Positions 33,670-46,009 of a DNA stretch of 47,067 bases are shown here, piece after piece. The notes beneath the pieces were generated by a model. The model saw only the letters and a program-made list of their open reading frames with translations, was not told the DNA's origin and searched no databases. Source of the stretch: Usnea hakonensis (Eukaryota; Ascomycota; Lecanoromycetes; Lecanorales; Parmeliaceae); the NCBI GenBank assembly GCA_013423325.1, contig BLJB01000423.1, forward strand, positions 1 to 47,067, written 5' to 3'. Within the stretch, counting starts at the first letter, position 1. Each line of letters starts with the position of its first letter. A program made the position numbers and the translations under genes.

Positions 33670-35722
33670 TCAACCACCCAGTACGCTCTGTACTTCGACA
33701 TCATCAAAATCAGAGACTGCAGCAAACCGTGTATAGTCTGAACCTTCGCCCTCACCTAAGCCCTGAAGATGCACTTTTTCTTCCGACCCAGAGAGTTTAC
33801 CTTGTTGGGCCTTCCAGTCGTTTATGACGGATTCAGCAATCTTTTCCGCCATTCCGTAAAAAACGGTCATAACATGCGACGAGATCTGCGTGGGAACAAT
33901 GGAGCCATCAACAACTCTTAGACCATTAACACCATATACCTTTGCATTGCTATCCACCACACCGCCAAGATCCTGGCGCATCATAGAAGCAGTCCCAATA
34001 GCGTGCCAATTGGCCCGATAGTTTTCCTTCACGTATGTTATCCACTTATCGAGCCCTGCCTTTTCTGGCACCTTGTTGCCCGGAACCAGTTCAGCAGCCC
34101 AATAGTCTTTCATCTGATCATGACTCGATAGATACCGCGCAAGCTTTGTCGCAGCAGCTTGCGCAGCAATGTCTAGATCGTTAGTAAAGTACTGAGGATT
34201 GTTATCGACTTTGCGTAAATATGGATCGGCGTTTTGGATATAAATATAGCCACGTGAGAATGGGAGGAGAGTCCAAACATCGAAATTAATTGACCCGTAG
34301 GTATCGAGGAAAAGCTCCGAGTATACGACATTATGGTTCTTGATCTGGTCGACTTGGTTTTGGTATTATACCAACAATACCGTGGCATCGTGGAAGCCGC
34401 CGCGCCTAACAACTTCTTTGGCCCACGTTTGCAGTTTCTCGGTCGTCAACAGTTCAAGATACTGTTTAGCCGACTCTCCGAAAGTTTCCTTGAATGTTGC
34501 GAAGTATGCAGCTTGACCTTGACCTTCACCTATGGCCTTTATGGTGTTACGGATACCGGTAGTGGTCTAGTCTTGCATGTTGACACCAACAGGCAGGTCC
34601 ACAATTTGCTTCACCTTGACTTTATCGAGGACTTCTTTCATACCAATGCCAGAGTACTCAAGAAGCAATGGTGAGACGGAAGAGCCCGCTGCAAGGAGAA
34701 CCTCATAGATGGCGTACACTTCGTATTTGCGACTTGAATGGGTGCCAAACTCGACGCCATAGGCCTTTGGAGGACTTTTTTAGGTATCAATAAGAACCTT
34801 TCCAGCCCATTAACCTACTAGAATATCGAGGTTCTTTCGTTTGATGATTTTGGGAGAAAGCCAAGATCGGCCGGCATCACTTCGTTGCTGGTAAATATTG
34901 ACGCTGTTGGGCAACATAGATACGCCCCGAGGGTCGCCACAAGACAAGTCTTTCATAGTAGGAACACCCGTTTTTTTTACGGTGGCCATTAGCGCCTTCA
35001 TTATTGGAGAATACTTTTCCCCCGTATCGCGCGAGCCTACTTGCACAGGCCCTTGTGTTCCGTGTGAACAGTTTGGATTGAGGTACTCCCCAGCCTCGAT
35101 TTGTTTTTGCCCCGGTGGCCGAACGTTTTCAGCTTTCATTATGTATTGTAGCAAATTGTCCTAGTTCCAGCCGGTGTTTCCAAAAACCGTCTCCCAAGCA
35201 TCAATTTGGGTTTTTGCAGGGCGAGCTGTCTCTCAAGTCAGCTAGGGAAATACTTGATGAAGATGTATCAAGAGAACTAGATTGCTTACTCTAAGATCCA
35301 CCGTTTATCAGAGTCGAACCACCAAGCCCATGTCCGGAACGAATAACTTGACTCCGATCGTCACTAGTTTGGTTCGTAGTGGCAAATTTGTGATCTATAG
35401 CTGTCCCAAAGACATAGCCATAATGTGTCAAGTCGGAGACATCGGCGCCTCGATCGGACTCCCAGAAACCACTCTCAATGACAAGAACAGAGATATTTGG
35501 GTTCTCGGTAAGACGAGCCGCAACCGTCAAGCCTGTAAGGCTACCTCCAACAACGACGTAGTCGTATACACGAGGATGGAGATCTTCAGGGTTATAGATG
35601 ACTTTGGCATCCACTAGGGAGGCAAGGGGAAGATTCGATTCAGGTGCTGAGAAGTCACAATTAGGTAAACCTTCTGCAACTCCTAGAAGGACAACGAGGG
35701 CTAAGGATAAAGGGGCTTTCAT
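33670..35722 (-). pseudogene. Glucose-oxidase-like GMC oxidoreductase, six nonsense codons
   Basis: ATG 35720-35722 begins a signal peptide (APLSLALVVLLGVAEG). One intron (35289-35226, GTAAGC to ACAG) joins to a frame of 663 codons including stops. The FAD-binding start reads YVVVGGSLTGLTVAARL, where the family usually has three glycines. GHGLGGSTLINGG, the mid region and the C-terminal active-site segments NWHAIGTASM and SSHVMTVFYGM with both catalytic His are kept. GMC enzymes of this group oxidise sugars or alcohols with O2 outside the cell. The frame is cut by TAG 35291-35293, TAG 35161-35163, TAA 34810-34812, TAA 34780-34782, TAG 34567-34569 and TAA 34366-34368. The first two replace Trp and the others sit where Gln codons fit. 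No frameshift was found, so inactivation looks recent. It lies 2 kb from the PKS and may have been part of that cluster. Confidence 0.9.
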
Positions 35723-35814
35723 GATGTAACTGCAGGTCGAGATCAGAGTATTGCAGAGGTTCAAGATGAGGAAAGAGACATGCGCGTATATGACACTTTT
35801 ATATCGATCACGCC

Positions 35815-36520
35815 AGCTGTTCTGGAAATGCTCGGACAAATGACTACAGAATGCCGAGCGTATCGGTATATTGATATCCAGCAGCAAATGATCATGGATT
35901 AAGCTAGCTATTCTAGGAATACTCTGACAAATAGCTACAGAATGCGTTGAAGAGAACCAACAAAATCAGGACGGTAGCAAGAAGCATCCAGAGCCAGCGA
36001 GAGCCTGAAGGTACTGAACGCAGTGTAACAGGTAGTGGCTTCGTCTAGACTGAGACGAAAAAGCCATATCAAACTGACGGAGCTGAAAGACAGGTGATCA
36101 TGAATCAATTCAGTCGTTCTAGGAATACTCTGACGACTAGCTACAGGATACTTTGAAGAGAACTAACACAATTAAGAAGGTAACAAGAAGTATCTAGAGT
36201 CAACGAGAGTCTGCAAGTTGTGATAAACGCAGTGTAACACATAGTGGATTCGTCTAGACTGGGTGGAAACAAAGCCATAACAAATTGGCGGAGCTGAAAG
36301 ACAGGTGATCATGAATCAATTCAGCAATTCTAGAAATACTTAGACAACTAGCTTCAGCGTGCGTTGAAGAAGACCAACAAAACTAGAAAGGTAGCAAGAA
36401 GCGTTCAGAGTCAACGAGAGACTGCAGATTGTGATAAACGCAGTGTAACAAATAGTGGCTTCGTTTAGACTGAGATGAAAAAAAGCCATATTAAACTAAC
36501 GAAGCTGAAAGACCGGTATA
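35815..36520. repeat. About 206-211-bp tandem repeat, three units plus a partial
   Basis: Units start with GATCATG at about 35890, 36096 and 36307. Each carries in order TTCTAGRAATACT, AGCTWCAG, GAAGA, GTAGCAAGAAG, AACGAGAG, AACGCAGTGTAACA, AGTGG-TTCGT and GCTGAAAGAC. A partial unit overlaps the promoter side of the GMC pseudogene. Units differ at many sites, with C/T and G/A differences prominent. Confidence 0.85.
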
Positions 36521-37758
36521 ACCGGCATGAGATATGCAACCCGTTACAGTTAAAGCGAGAGGAGGTCGCAATAAGGGAATAATGACGTAGGATTACATTG
36601 CGTGTCATGTCCAGTATTGGTAATTCCAATTTTCTGAGGCTGGCTTTGTCCGCTTTAGGCGTCGGATAAGTCGGAGTAGGATTATACGCGACGGTCCATT
36701 ACGTATCGAGCGTATCATCGAAAAATGCTTCCAGCTTCATACAAGTGATGCATTGAGGAGGATGGTGATTCTAAAGTACTGTAAAAGAATGTAGAGAAGT
36801 ACCAGCCAGGGTATAAGGGGTACATAAGGTACCGTAGCTTATTATGGCTGGTCGGCTATCGCATACATATTCATATTCTCCTCCAGAGACCCGCCCATCA
36901 AAGGTATCAGCTAATTGGAGATCGCCCCACGCCTTGGACAGTTTACCCCAGATGCAAAGCATGCTGCAGTCATCCTGCTTTGTGTTGTGATTTATCCAGT
37001 CATCGGTTACCACTTGGACGTGGCTTTCTCCCCTAACCTGAAAAACAAAACCGAAAAAAAACTGATATGCCCAAACAGCGAGCAAAGTGGCTTCTACTAC
37101 TGCGAATAGGTAGTTGGAGAAAGCTAAAGAGTGAACATATCAGTCTTAAAAGGGGAATCTTCTTACGCAAAGAGTGGAAGCCTCGCCATATAGAGTGGCT
37201 TACTTTAGTCAGCTGAACATTCTTAATACGAAATAGCTATCAATTATTTTCTACACATAGAAAGCGGAGCGATTTATATTAGAAATCCCGCTCAGCTAGC
37301 CACTTAAGCTTTTAAACGCTAAAATAGAGACGATAGCTAGAAAATCTATAATATAAATAGTAATAACTTTACCCGCATATTAAAAGAACTTGAGGGTCTC
37401 GATAGTACTTAAGTGTCGCGCTACCTTTTACGTATATGTCGATCTTATCTAGATTTAATAGCCTCGTACAAGTTACTAATATTAATAACGTCTTAATAAA
37501 ACATTACTCTATTATATAGAGGAGAAAACCCCCGTAAGAAAACGATCTCCCTATCTACTCCTTTTAATAGTCGCCCACCTATTTTCCCCTCTAACCTTAA
37601 CCTCTCGCGCCCTCTAATATATCCTTTTAGAAAGTACCGCTATAGAGCTAGATAAAGCTAGACGCGGATCTTTTAAGTTCGCTTTATTTATTTCTCTTAA
37701 CGCCTCTATAGTCCCTAAATTAGTAGTATAGAAATCTAACTACCTAGATCGCTAAACT
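36521..37758. other. AT-rich spacer between GMC and PKS pseudogenes
   Basis: About 1.2 kb. From about 37130 on it is strongly TA-rich with many TATA, TTAATA and CTAGA words, the look of RIP-mutated repetitive DNA. A minus ORF at 36771-37085 has no recognised family. Confidence 0.5.
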
Positions 37759-40700
37759 TCACTTGTCACCCGCCATTTCATTTGCGATAAGCCGGCCCAT
37801 TTCCCCCGCACTCTTGAGCGTTCTCAACATAGTATAATGGTTTGCCCCATCCACCATGGTTTGCCCCATCCACCACGCTAACACGCAGATTCTTCTCCCC
37901 CACGAGATCTTTCCACCCGCCGCCGCTGAAATCGGTACGGTTATTGAGCAACCATTGCATCTCGCGAGTATCCTCCGTACGCGAATCTGGAACACGTGGG
38001 CGCGGGTCTCCAGGATTCTTACAAAGTCCGTCGCGTGCATAGATCATATGCGTCATGGGCGTTGCCTTGGGTGGAAAGGCAACTGGTTGATATTGGTCCA
38101 ACATTGTCACGAATGCCGTGAAATGAGGTCGCAGCCAGCTGGGGGGGCTTGCCCGTTCATGGCAAACAAGTCGAGCGACTCCAAGAAGTCATACATCTCC
38201 TTGGGAGGACTTTGGATTCTGATTGGGTTTGGAGAGTCGAGCAGGATGAGCTTGGATGTCATCTCGCCCTGTCTTGTAAGCTGCTGGGCTGCCTCATAGG
38301 CCAAGATGCCCCCAGCCGACCAACCGCCAACGCGGTACGGTCCAACGGGCTGTCGTCGTCTGATCTCAGGAATAAAATTCGAAACGTATTGCGGAAGGGA
38401 ACAGCGGAGATCCTGGGGATTTTTTAACCAGGGACAATTGAGACCGTACACGACTACATCGGGGGAGATTACTGGCAACGTTGTATAGGACGCTGCTGAT
38501 CCAGCCCCATCGGGAAAGAGCCATAGAATTTTTCTGGCGGTCTTGGAGACCCCTGGAGTCGGACGGAGGTTGCGTAAGGAGGATCATCAATTGTAGCGGA
38601 TGGAATGTCTTGCTCCACTGCTGGTAGATATGGCGCTCGAGGCTTAGGCGGTATGTCGTTCGGAAAAAGAGTCTTCTCGATTTCTTGCAGGGTGTGATTC
38701 TCTGTTAGAAGGCTGGAGGGAACCTCGATGTCAAGTTGGTTGAGTTTTTCTACGATTGTAAGTGACATAAGGGAATCAACACCGAGGTCGAGAAGATTTG
38801 TGACGGCGGTCAAATCTTCGAGGGGGATGCCGACTTCTTCTGCGATAGTGGCGCGGACCGTGGCCATGACTTCGGGCTCGCCATCAACTGAAGTAGCGTC
38901 GGACTTGTCTGCCAGATTGTTTCCATCTTCCTCGTCCTCGGACTGTGGCGTTGAACTGACTGACGCAGATGATGGTGTTTGCTCCGATGGAGCAAAATGT
39001 TTAATTATCTCATTCAACGTGGGAAAGTCGGTAAAGGATGCAGGCGACAAGTTCAATCCCAGTTCGTCCTGCGCACGGCTGGAGATAGTGATAGACAGCA
39101 AGGAGTCGATACCGTAATCCGCAAATGAAAGATCTGAATCCAGGTCGCCAGCGTCGATCCCAGCCTCTTCTGTGATGATTGCTTTGAGTCGGATGACGAT
39201 AGTACTCTGAGTTGACACAGACGCAGGGCTCAGTTTACGTGGTGCCACTTTGGGCTCTCGTATTGGAATCGATTCTTTCTTTAACAAGCGCTGTTGGACT
39301 CCCACGGCACTTGGTCGACCTCCAGATACCAAGAGGTGATCTAAAGCAGAGCGAGGGACGCGTTGAAACTGAGAGCAGTCAGCAAAGTAACGTTACTGCA
39401 GGAGAAGCCCAAGTATCGTACCTTCACTCCCTCAAAGATCGCGATGATTATGCTGTTCTCCAGAATATAAGTGTCACCAACATACATGCTGCCTTTCTCG
39501 TCCTGGGGCTGCATCTTATTGTATGTCTGGTACGTTTGATCGTACTTGATTTTCTTCGCGCACCGCATGCCACTCCAACCGTGGTTAACAAACACGTGAT
39601 CTTTTGAGTAAATGTTCTCGGTGCCATTCATGATGAAGCCAGCGATATGCCCAAGACTGTCGATCCAGCACGGATTCCAAGAAAATCCATTTTCACCAAC
39701 TTGAAAGACGACCCGAGCAGTGGCCTCGAATCCGTCGGCGTTTAAGATTACCTCCTGCATGCCCTGGTAGTCATCTTCATACCTGACAAGAGAGCTAAAA
39801 AGCTTGTAAGTCAGACCGCGTTTCAGCTTGTCAGAATTTCCTTCGTCGACACTTTTCTGCAGAAAGGACATCCTTCCCTAAATAAGATAGGCTAATCTAC
39901 TCCAGTCTTATATCCACAGTGCAGCTGGAGCTTGTGTGACTTTCACGTTGCACATCGCGTGGCCGGCAATCTTCTGGGACTCGGCGTTAACTGAGAAAAA
40001 TGCCAAAGATACCTCACCTCGAAACCAATCCGCAGACGCCGAGATTTGGAGTAACTGAGATATGGAATCCGGAGATACAATCAAGGGCCGATCAACCTTC
40101 ATATTTGTACAGTCCAATCCTATATCATCAGCCGGCACGTCGTTCGCCTGGAGTATATACCGAACAATAGTGAGAGCAATGTCGGTATAGAGCGACTAAA
40201 CCAGTTAGTATTCCCAAGCTTCCATCTTCTAAAGCAAAACTTACCGATGGGCATAGAGCTGTTCCATTGACTTTATAACCCTAGATAATTGGATAGAGGC
40301 GTGGATCGTGGATATCAGACTCTGCAAGCAGTATTGACTTATCCGCTACATGTTCTTCTTCAAGGACACGGTACACGGAAGACGATAAGTAGTGGACTGG
40401 TAAAGATTTCACCAGCTTTCGTGCTAACAATGGCTCGTTACCTTTGGTAAGGCAAAAGTTTTCCCGGTACATTATCCAGTAATTTCTCAAATCCCATCTG
40501 TAGCTCGGAAGAGAAAGCACCTGGTGAGCGATAGCGAAATCCCGATGGTACTCATTCCATTCAATATTGAGGCCTGCAAGGAAGAATGTCTATACTGCGG
40601 GTACCAGTGTCGTCCATAGATCTACAGCCTGTCTGATGGAGGGTATAGTGATAGCCTTAAGGCCCAGAGTATGCTTAATTAAACTAGAGTAAACCGGATA

Positions 40701-43700
40701 AGACCCGACCTCGAGCCAATAAGTCTCTGTATTGACGATCCCGTCGTTTCTTGCCGCCTCAATAGCGCCAGTAAAGTCGACGCTAGCTCTGCAGGCTTGG
40801 GATAGATAGGATTGGTTCAAGACGCCAGCTTCATCAACTGAAATTGTTCTCCTAAGCAACGGCGAGATGTATGGTACAGTGGGTGTATGATACTGTACCT
40901 TGCTGGCTGCCAGTTCAAAATCGTTGATCCAGATTTCAACCTGTGCCGAGTGAAAGGCGTACGGCATGCTGAGTAGGACGCATTCCAGCCCTTCAGCCCG
41001 GAACTTCTCGGTAATGCGGTCGATCTCTCCACTTGGCCCACTGATAACTGTGTTCATGGGTGAATTAACGCACGCTATATCGCAAGAGGATGTCGATATA
41101 TTCGGCTCTATGGCGCTGAGGGTTACCTTGACAGAAACTATACAGTGACTACCTTTGACGCAATGAGCTGTCAAGAGCTCTGTACGGGCACCGACAAGAT
41201 GAATAGTATCGCTGGCACTCAGTACTCCTGCCGCGTAAAGGGCCGGGTATTCTCCAAGACTGTGCCCAATGACAAGACTTGGGATAACACCCTATGACTT
41301 CCAGAGGCGGTATAGAGCCATTTGTACGCAAACAAGTGCGATATGAGCTATAACGGCATCAACTTCTTCAACTAAAAGCTTACCGGAATTGGACGTGATG
41401 AGTAGGAGGAAGCTTGGATAGCCGTGCTGCTATACAATGCGATTGAAACGACAAATATCCTGCCTAAAGGATCGAACTGTCTTAAATAGCTGCTTTCCAA
41501 GGCCGGCGTAGAGCGTTCCTTGACTAGTGAACGTGAATACCACACGAGGTAGCCTTTTCGTAGACGGAATGGCGGATATATCCTCCACGCTCTCCAGTCG
41601 GCGTTATAGAGCACTTTTGATGGAGACAATGTCGCTGCCTATGAATGATGCTCTAAACTTATGGTGGGTCTAACGGGCGGTAGTCGTATAGGACAAAGCC
41701 GGTAGAGGAGTATCTGGATTCTGATTAAGGTAATTAAGGAGCGAGGCTAGATTCATCTAGAGAGACTTTATACTGTTCGCTGTTATAATAATAGGGTGTA
41801 GCGATCGATTATCCGTCGCGGAAATGTGCTCTATATTCGCTAGGCTATCTTCGAGAAGAACTACTATATTTCTACCTGCGGCGCTAAAGTTGTTCAAGAA
41901 ACTGACACGTTTCCCACCGGGATAGTGAGATCTTGTCCACGGAGTGGGTTTGAACGCAATATGAACGTTACGTACCGCAAGATCGAGAGGATAATGTTTG
42001 TTGATTCGGCTTTTAATGTCTATATGAGGCGGTATCTCGTTGTGCTGTATCATCATGAGAACCTTGATTAATGTAGACACCCCGGAAGCAGACTCGGCGT
42101 GACCGATATTTGCCTTGACCGCACCCAAGTAAAGAGGGTGGTGAGGCATACGCTCAAGACCTGGAACCATGGCAGCAAGGACTGATGATATTTCTGCAGC
42201 GTTACCGGCTTGGGTACCTGTGCCATGCATTTCCATATAGTCGACATCGATCGAGTTGGTATTAGATTGTCGAAGAATCCGCTTGAATAGAGAAAGCTGA
42301 TCGCCTTCATGCGGCCGAGTAATAGAATCAGTCTGACCACAGTAATTGGTATCGACGCTAGCTATAACACCGTAGATAGGGTCGTTGTCAGCCTCGGCGT
42401 CTTCAAGGCGCTTCAGGACCAGGGAGGCAACAGCATCTGCTCTGCAGTAGCCACTGGCGTCGTCGTCGAATGGGTTACAATTTCCAGTAGTTGAAAGAAA
42501 GTGGCCTCTATCTAGCCCGGCAAAGTTGTCTGGATTGGTAAGAATGTTGGTACCGCCGGCTATTGCAGTATCGCATCCTCCCTGCCTCAAGGACTGGCAT
42601 GCTACGTGAAGAGCCGCAAAACTGGAAGAGCATGCTGTATCAACACTGATACTAGGGCCAGAGAAGCGGAAAAAGAACCTATACGACCGTAAGCAGTCTG
42701 ATCAATAGAAGGGAAATCAGACATACGTGATTCGACTAGGTACAAATGCCCGGTTGCCGCCTGGAATGAAGTAGGTGCCTATATCCTGGCCGCTATTGAC
42801 CTCTCGCCAATCATCGCTAGTTGTCCCGAAGAATATACCGACACGGTCACGTTGTGACGAAGGCGTTCGATCGGGGATAAACCCAGCTATTTCCAGCGCT
42901 TCGTACGTGGTCATCAACGCCAAACGCTGAGTAGGATCCGTATCCTTAGCCTCCCGAGGAGATAGATGGAAGAAGCGGGTATCAAATATTCCCTACGTAA
43001 AGTTTAGTATCCAACAAGAGGTTTTCTCGTGATCCAATTACTGGCTTATTGACAAAACATCCGTACTTGACTTTGCTAGTGTTCTTTGTGGCTCCAGAAG
43101 GATCAAAGTGCGCCTCCCAATCGAAGCGATCTTCTGGGATAGTACGATGTGTGTCTTTGCCAGATCGTAGTAATTCCCAAAACTCGTCATTGGAGGCTGT
43201 ATCTGGAAAGCGGCCAGAGAAGCCGATGATGGCGATTTTGGAGTCTTCAACTCGCCCAGTCGGCATGGCAGGCTGGATACGCTCGACACTAGTATTGAGG
43301 GCGTTGCTGATGGTTAGACTTTGACTCGCAATGGAGCCCAGAGCCGAGGACAGAAGCGTGGCAGCATTGAACGCGTAAGGCAGGATATTGCACCCCTGGT
43401 AAGCCTCGTCTCGCGATATCAGGTCCACACAAGCGGGAATAATGTTGTCCCAGCGAATCTGCTCACAGATAGTATTGCGGACAGCTTGACGCAGGAGTTC
43501 TTCGAAACTGCACTCTACGGCTAAAGTTCCAGAGGCGGGCGACAAGATGGGAATGCGGAGCCTATATGGCTTGAGACTCCTATTTATCAATTTGTCCAGC
43601 ACTTCGCCCGCATCTCCAGACGCACAGAGGTGTGGAGCATGGAAAGGCGTCTCAATAGGCAAGAACAGAGCCCTCGGCGTCGTAGAACTCAAGAGGTCCT

Positions 43701-44498
43701 TGAGAGTGCTTGGCGGTCCACTGATGGTAACGTTGGTCGGGCTCACAGTACTGATGAACGGACGACGTCTCTTCGAGATACCCTGACAGGCTTAGAATAG
43801 ATTCGAGGTATAATGAAAGAGTAAGCCGTACCTTTTTAACCACAAAAGTCTCGATTAAGGCCGCAGCTCGTTGCTCCGGCAAGGTAACGATAGCGGACTA
43901 CGACCTTGGCGAGGTAGGTAGTGACCTTTCCAGGTCTTGTTGAAGTTTGAACGAGTGAAAGCTAGTCCAGAAAGTATGAATGACTGCCTCGACACCAGCT
44001 GGGATAAGTTCGATAATGGTTTGAGACGTTGAGATGGTAGCTGTGGCAAAGGATCCTGTGTAAAGCCCGAGAATGTAGGTGTTTTCTGGAGTAGGATATA
44101 CGCCCTTAGGTATACTAAAGTGACTGGAAGTCGCTGATTAGCGAGATGTATGATCTTTGATTGATTGACGCAAAGTATTACCTGATGAAACGACTAATCT
44201 GATATACGCAAAGGAGTATAAAGCGTATAGCCGGTGCCCCTTCCGTTTGATTAAAGTTTTTAAGTAGATTAGCCAGATCTGTGAATCTCGGTAGCTATTC
44301 TTGTTCCAGTTGTGGCAGCGAGGCAAACTCGTAACGAAAGGCGAAAGAAACGCGCGTGAAAAAGTCGGCAAGATTAGCATTGTATCTGAAATGTATGAGT
44401 TGCCGGAGATCTCGCTCGAAGCTATAGGTCAAGTCACCGAAGACGATGATCGTTCTGATGGGAGGCATAAAAGGAGCCGATTGTACAAGGTTGTCCAT
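37759..44498 (-). pseudogene. Non-reducing polyketide synthase SAT-KS-MAT-PT-ACP-ACP-TE, inactivated
   Basis: Starts at ATG 44496-44498 (SAT motif VFGDLTYSFE). Six introns: 44181-44115, 43831-43783, 43041-42993, 42726-42679, 40244-40196 and 39421-39369. KS has DTACSSS (Cys codon 42630-42632) and the His motifs EMHGTGT and KANIGHAE. MAT has GHSLGEYPAL. PT has WIDSLGH. The two ACPs have GIDSL (39104) and GVDSL (38774). TE has GGWSAGG and GANH. Such enzymes build aromatic polyketides from malonyl-CoA. In-frame stops are TAG at 44295, 43898, 41757, 41670, 41430, 41292, 40590, 40281 and 39878, and TAA at 41604 and 39908 (lowest base given). The SAT Cys is Tyr (44060-44062) and the PT His is Tyr (40275-40277). 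TE has an A-run and a C-run each one base short and a 19-bp duplication. Correcting for these, the length is exactly 2136 codons. Confidence 0.95.
37837..37874. repeat. Perfect 19-bp tandem duplication in the thioesterase
   Basis: Units 37837-37855 and 37856-37874 are identical (ATGGTTTGCCCCATCCACC). On the minus strand this doubles the VDGANH segment holding the TE histidine and shifts frame by +1, so the original C-terminus (YTMLRTLKSAGEMG) is read only from the second unit. Confidence 0.9.
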
Positions 44499-45009
44499 CT
44501 GGGTTTGTTGGGATATGTTGGTGAGTGAAATGATATAAATCGCTCGTCATATAGACCAGTTATAGTCTGTATCTAAGGCGGCGGCGATTATAGATCATAC
44601 CAGCATCTTAGCGCATGCTAGACTATGTAGGCCGAAGAGTAGACCGGCGAGCTTGTTGGCCCAAGGCAAACACTAGCTTATCTCCATGGTGTGCGACAGT
44701 GTGCCGTCCTGCACCTAGGCTGCCCGAGAACTGCTGACGAAGTATATTTCAGTGTCTGATAGACCGTCTAGACCGACGAGGAGACCGGTAAGTATGTTAG
44801 TACAAAACGATTGTTAGCTTATCTCGAGCAATGGATATAGCGGTGGACCAACCTGAGTTCTGGCTACCCGAATATCGGCGGCGAAGGCTTAGTCTAGTGC
44901 GAGGTGAATGTTAGCTTACTGCTGTACTTAAGCGGGCTGCAGTTTAAAAAGAGTAGTACACCTCGCCCTCGGAAAAGTCTGTTATCTCTTACCGCCTCTA
45001 CTCTATAAT
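44499..45009. promoter_or_regulatory. Divergent PKS/EthD intergenic region
   Basis: The 511 bases between the start codons of PKS (minus) and EthD (plus) would hold both promoters. A direct repeat of about 70 bp is visible (about 44620-44690 and 44768-44833), sharing CTAGAC, CCGA-GAG-AGACCGG and AGCTTATCTC. No specific factor-binding motif can be named with confidence. Confidence 0.5.
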
Positions 45010-45547
45010 ATGGGATCTCTAAGCCAAGGACCACGCCGTTTGTTTCAATAGATGGTTTACGCCTATCGTAAGCCCGGCATGAGCGAAGAAGACTATTACC
45101 AGTATATGAGTAAGAAATATGCACCACTCGTCAGGGGCCTCCTGGCTAGGTATAGAATAATCAAATTCACTATGGTAAGCACCACTCCGCGCTACACTAG
45201 CGAAGTCTAATGACTACGGCTGGACTGACTGACCATTTTAGATATATAATATAAGCGAGACGAGAAAGCTGCTGGCCAAAATTACTAGTCCACAGTTCAA
45301 TCATCATACTAAGTACGATAGTTTTATACAGACTGTATTCAAAGACATCGAAGACTTTATTCGCATGAAGGCAGATCCGTATTGGAAGGAAGTGGTGGCC
45401 CCAGATCACGAGAATTTTGTAGATATAACGCGATCTAGGTACGTAGATACGTCTATCGCGTAGCGGTCGTGACTAATAGACGATTAATTAAGTATGACTG
45501 TGGGTTGGGTCGAAGACTATATACTGGACGGAAAGGTGCTTGAGTAG
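45010..45547 (+). pseudogene. EthD-domain protein, one early nonsense codon, possibly rescued
   Basis: Three exons (45010-45174, 45242-45438, 45493-45547) with introns of 67 and 54 nt give 139 codons. The domain signature is clear: YAYRKPGMSEEDYYQYMS, KYAPLVRGLL, then KDIEDFIRMKADPYW, VAPDHENF and TVGWVEDY, the usual EthD (PF07110) layout and length. Codon 14 is TAG (45049-45051), where Trp would fit, and ATG follows at once (45052). Translation from there would keep the whole domain (124 residues), so the protein may survive. EthD-like proteins occur in fungal aromatic polyketide clusters, where related ones are thought to act on PKS products; the role here is inferred from its place beside the PKS. 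Confidence 0.82.
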
Positions 45548-46009
45548 ATAATCATGCAACTAGATCGACGCCGCAGCGATAAGTGGTCTACACGTTTCTG
45601 TGATTGTGTAGGCTTGTGGAATTCTGCGGGGTAATTGCCCGCGAACCTGATAAAGGGCTTATAGGGATACGGTGTACTTTGAGCTTGTCTATACTAGATC
45701 ATGTACAGTATATTTGTGACGGGTGCTATATACATACACCTTTACTTTTACGTATGTAAAATGTTCATTATTAAATTACTACTCGACCTATTTCCTTCAA
45801 TATATCTCCTATTTAGATCCCGTACTGTAATTATATATCCCCAAATAAGAAGCTGTTTAATTGCACCTAATATTAAGTAAATGGTGGCGTTTCGTATTTA
45901 TCTTTAGAAAGCGTGAAACAAGGCATTAATATAGTCCCTTTTCTATATCTAAGCGCGGTCACGAGCTTGTCTATCTTGTAGTACTAGGAAAAATTGATCT
46001 ATGATTTTC
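45548..46009. other. AT-rich spacer between EthD and O-methyltransferase relic
   Basis: About 460 TA-rich bases between converging genes. Nothing recognisable; the composition fits mutated non-coding DNA. Confidence 0.5.

Noticed and set aside
36771..37085. 104-residue minus-strand ORF between GMC and PKS
   Set aside because: No family match and no splice support; it could not be tied to either neighbour.
42679..42726. Apparent break before the KS active-site Cys
   Set aside because: A 48-nt intron with donor GTATGT and acceptor ATAG joins the frame; the KS is intact here.
42982..42998. Apparent stop inside the KS domain at the end of the first KS frame
   Set aside because: It falls in a clean 49-nt intron (43041-42993); the KS frame continues correctly after splicing, so it is not a mutation.
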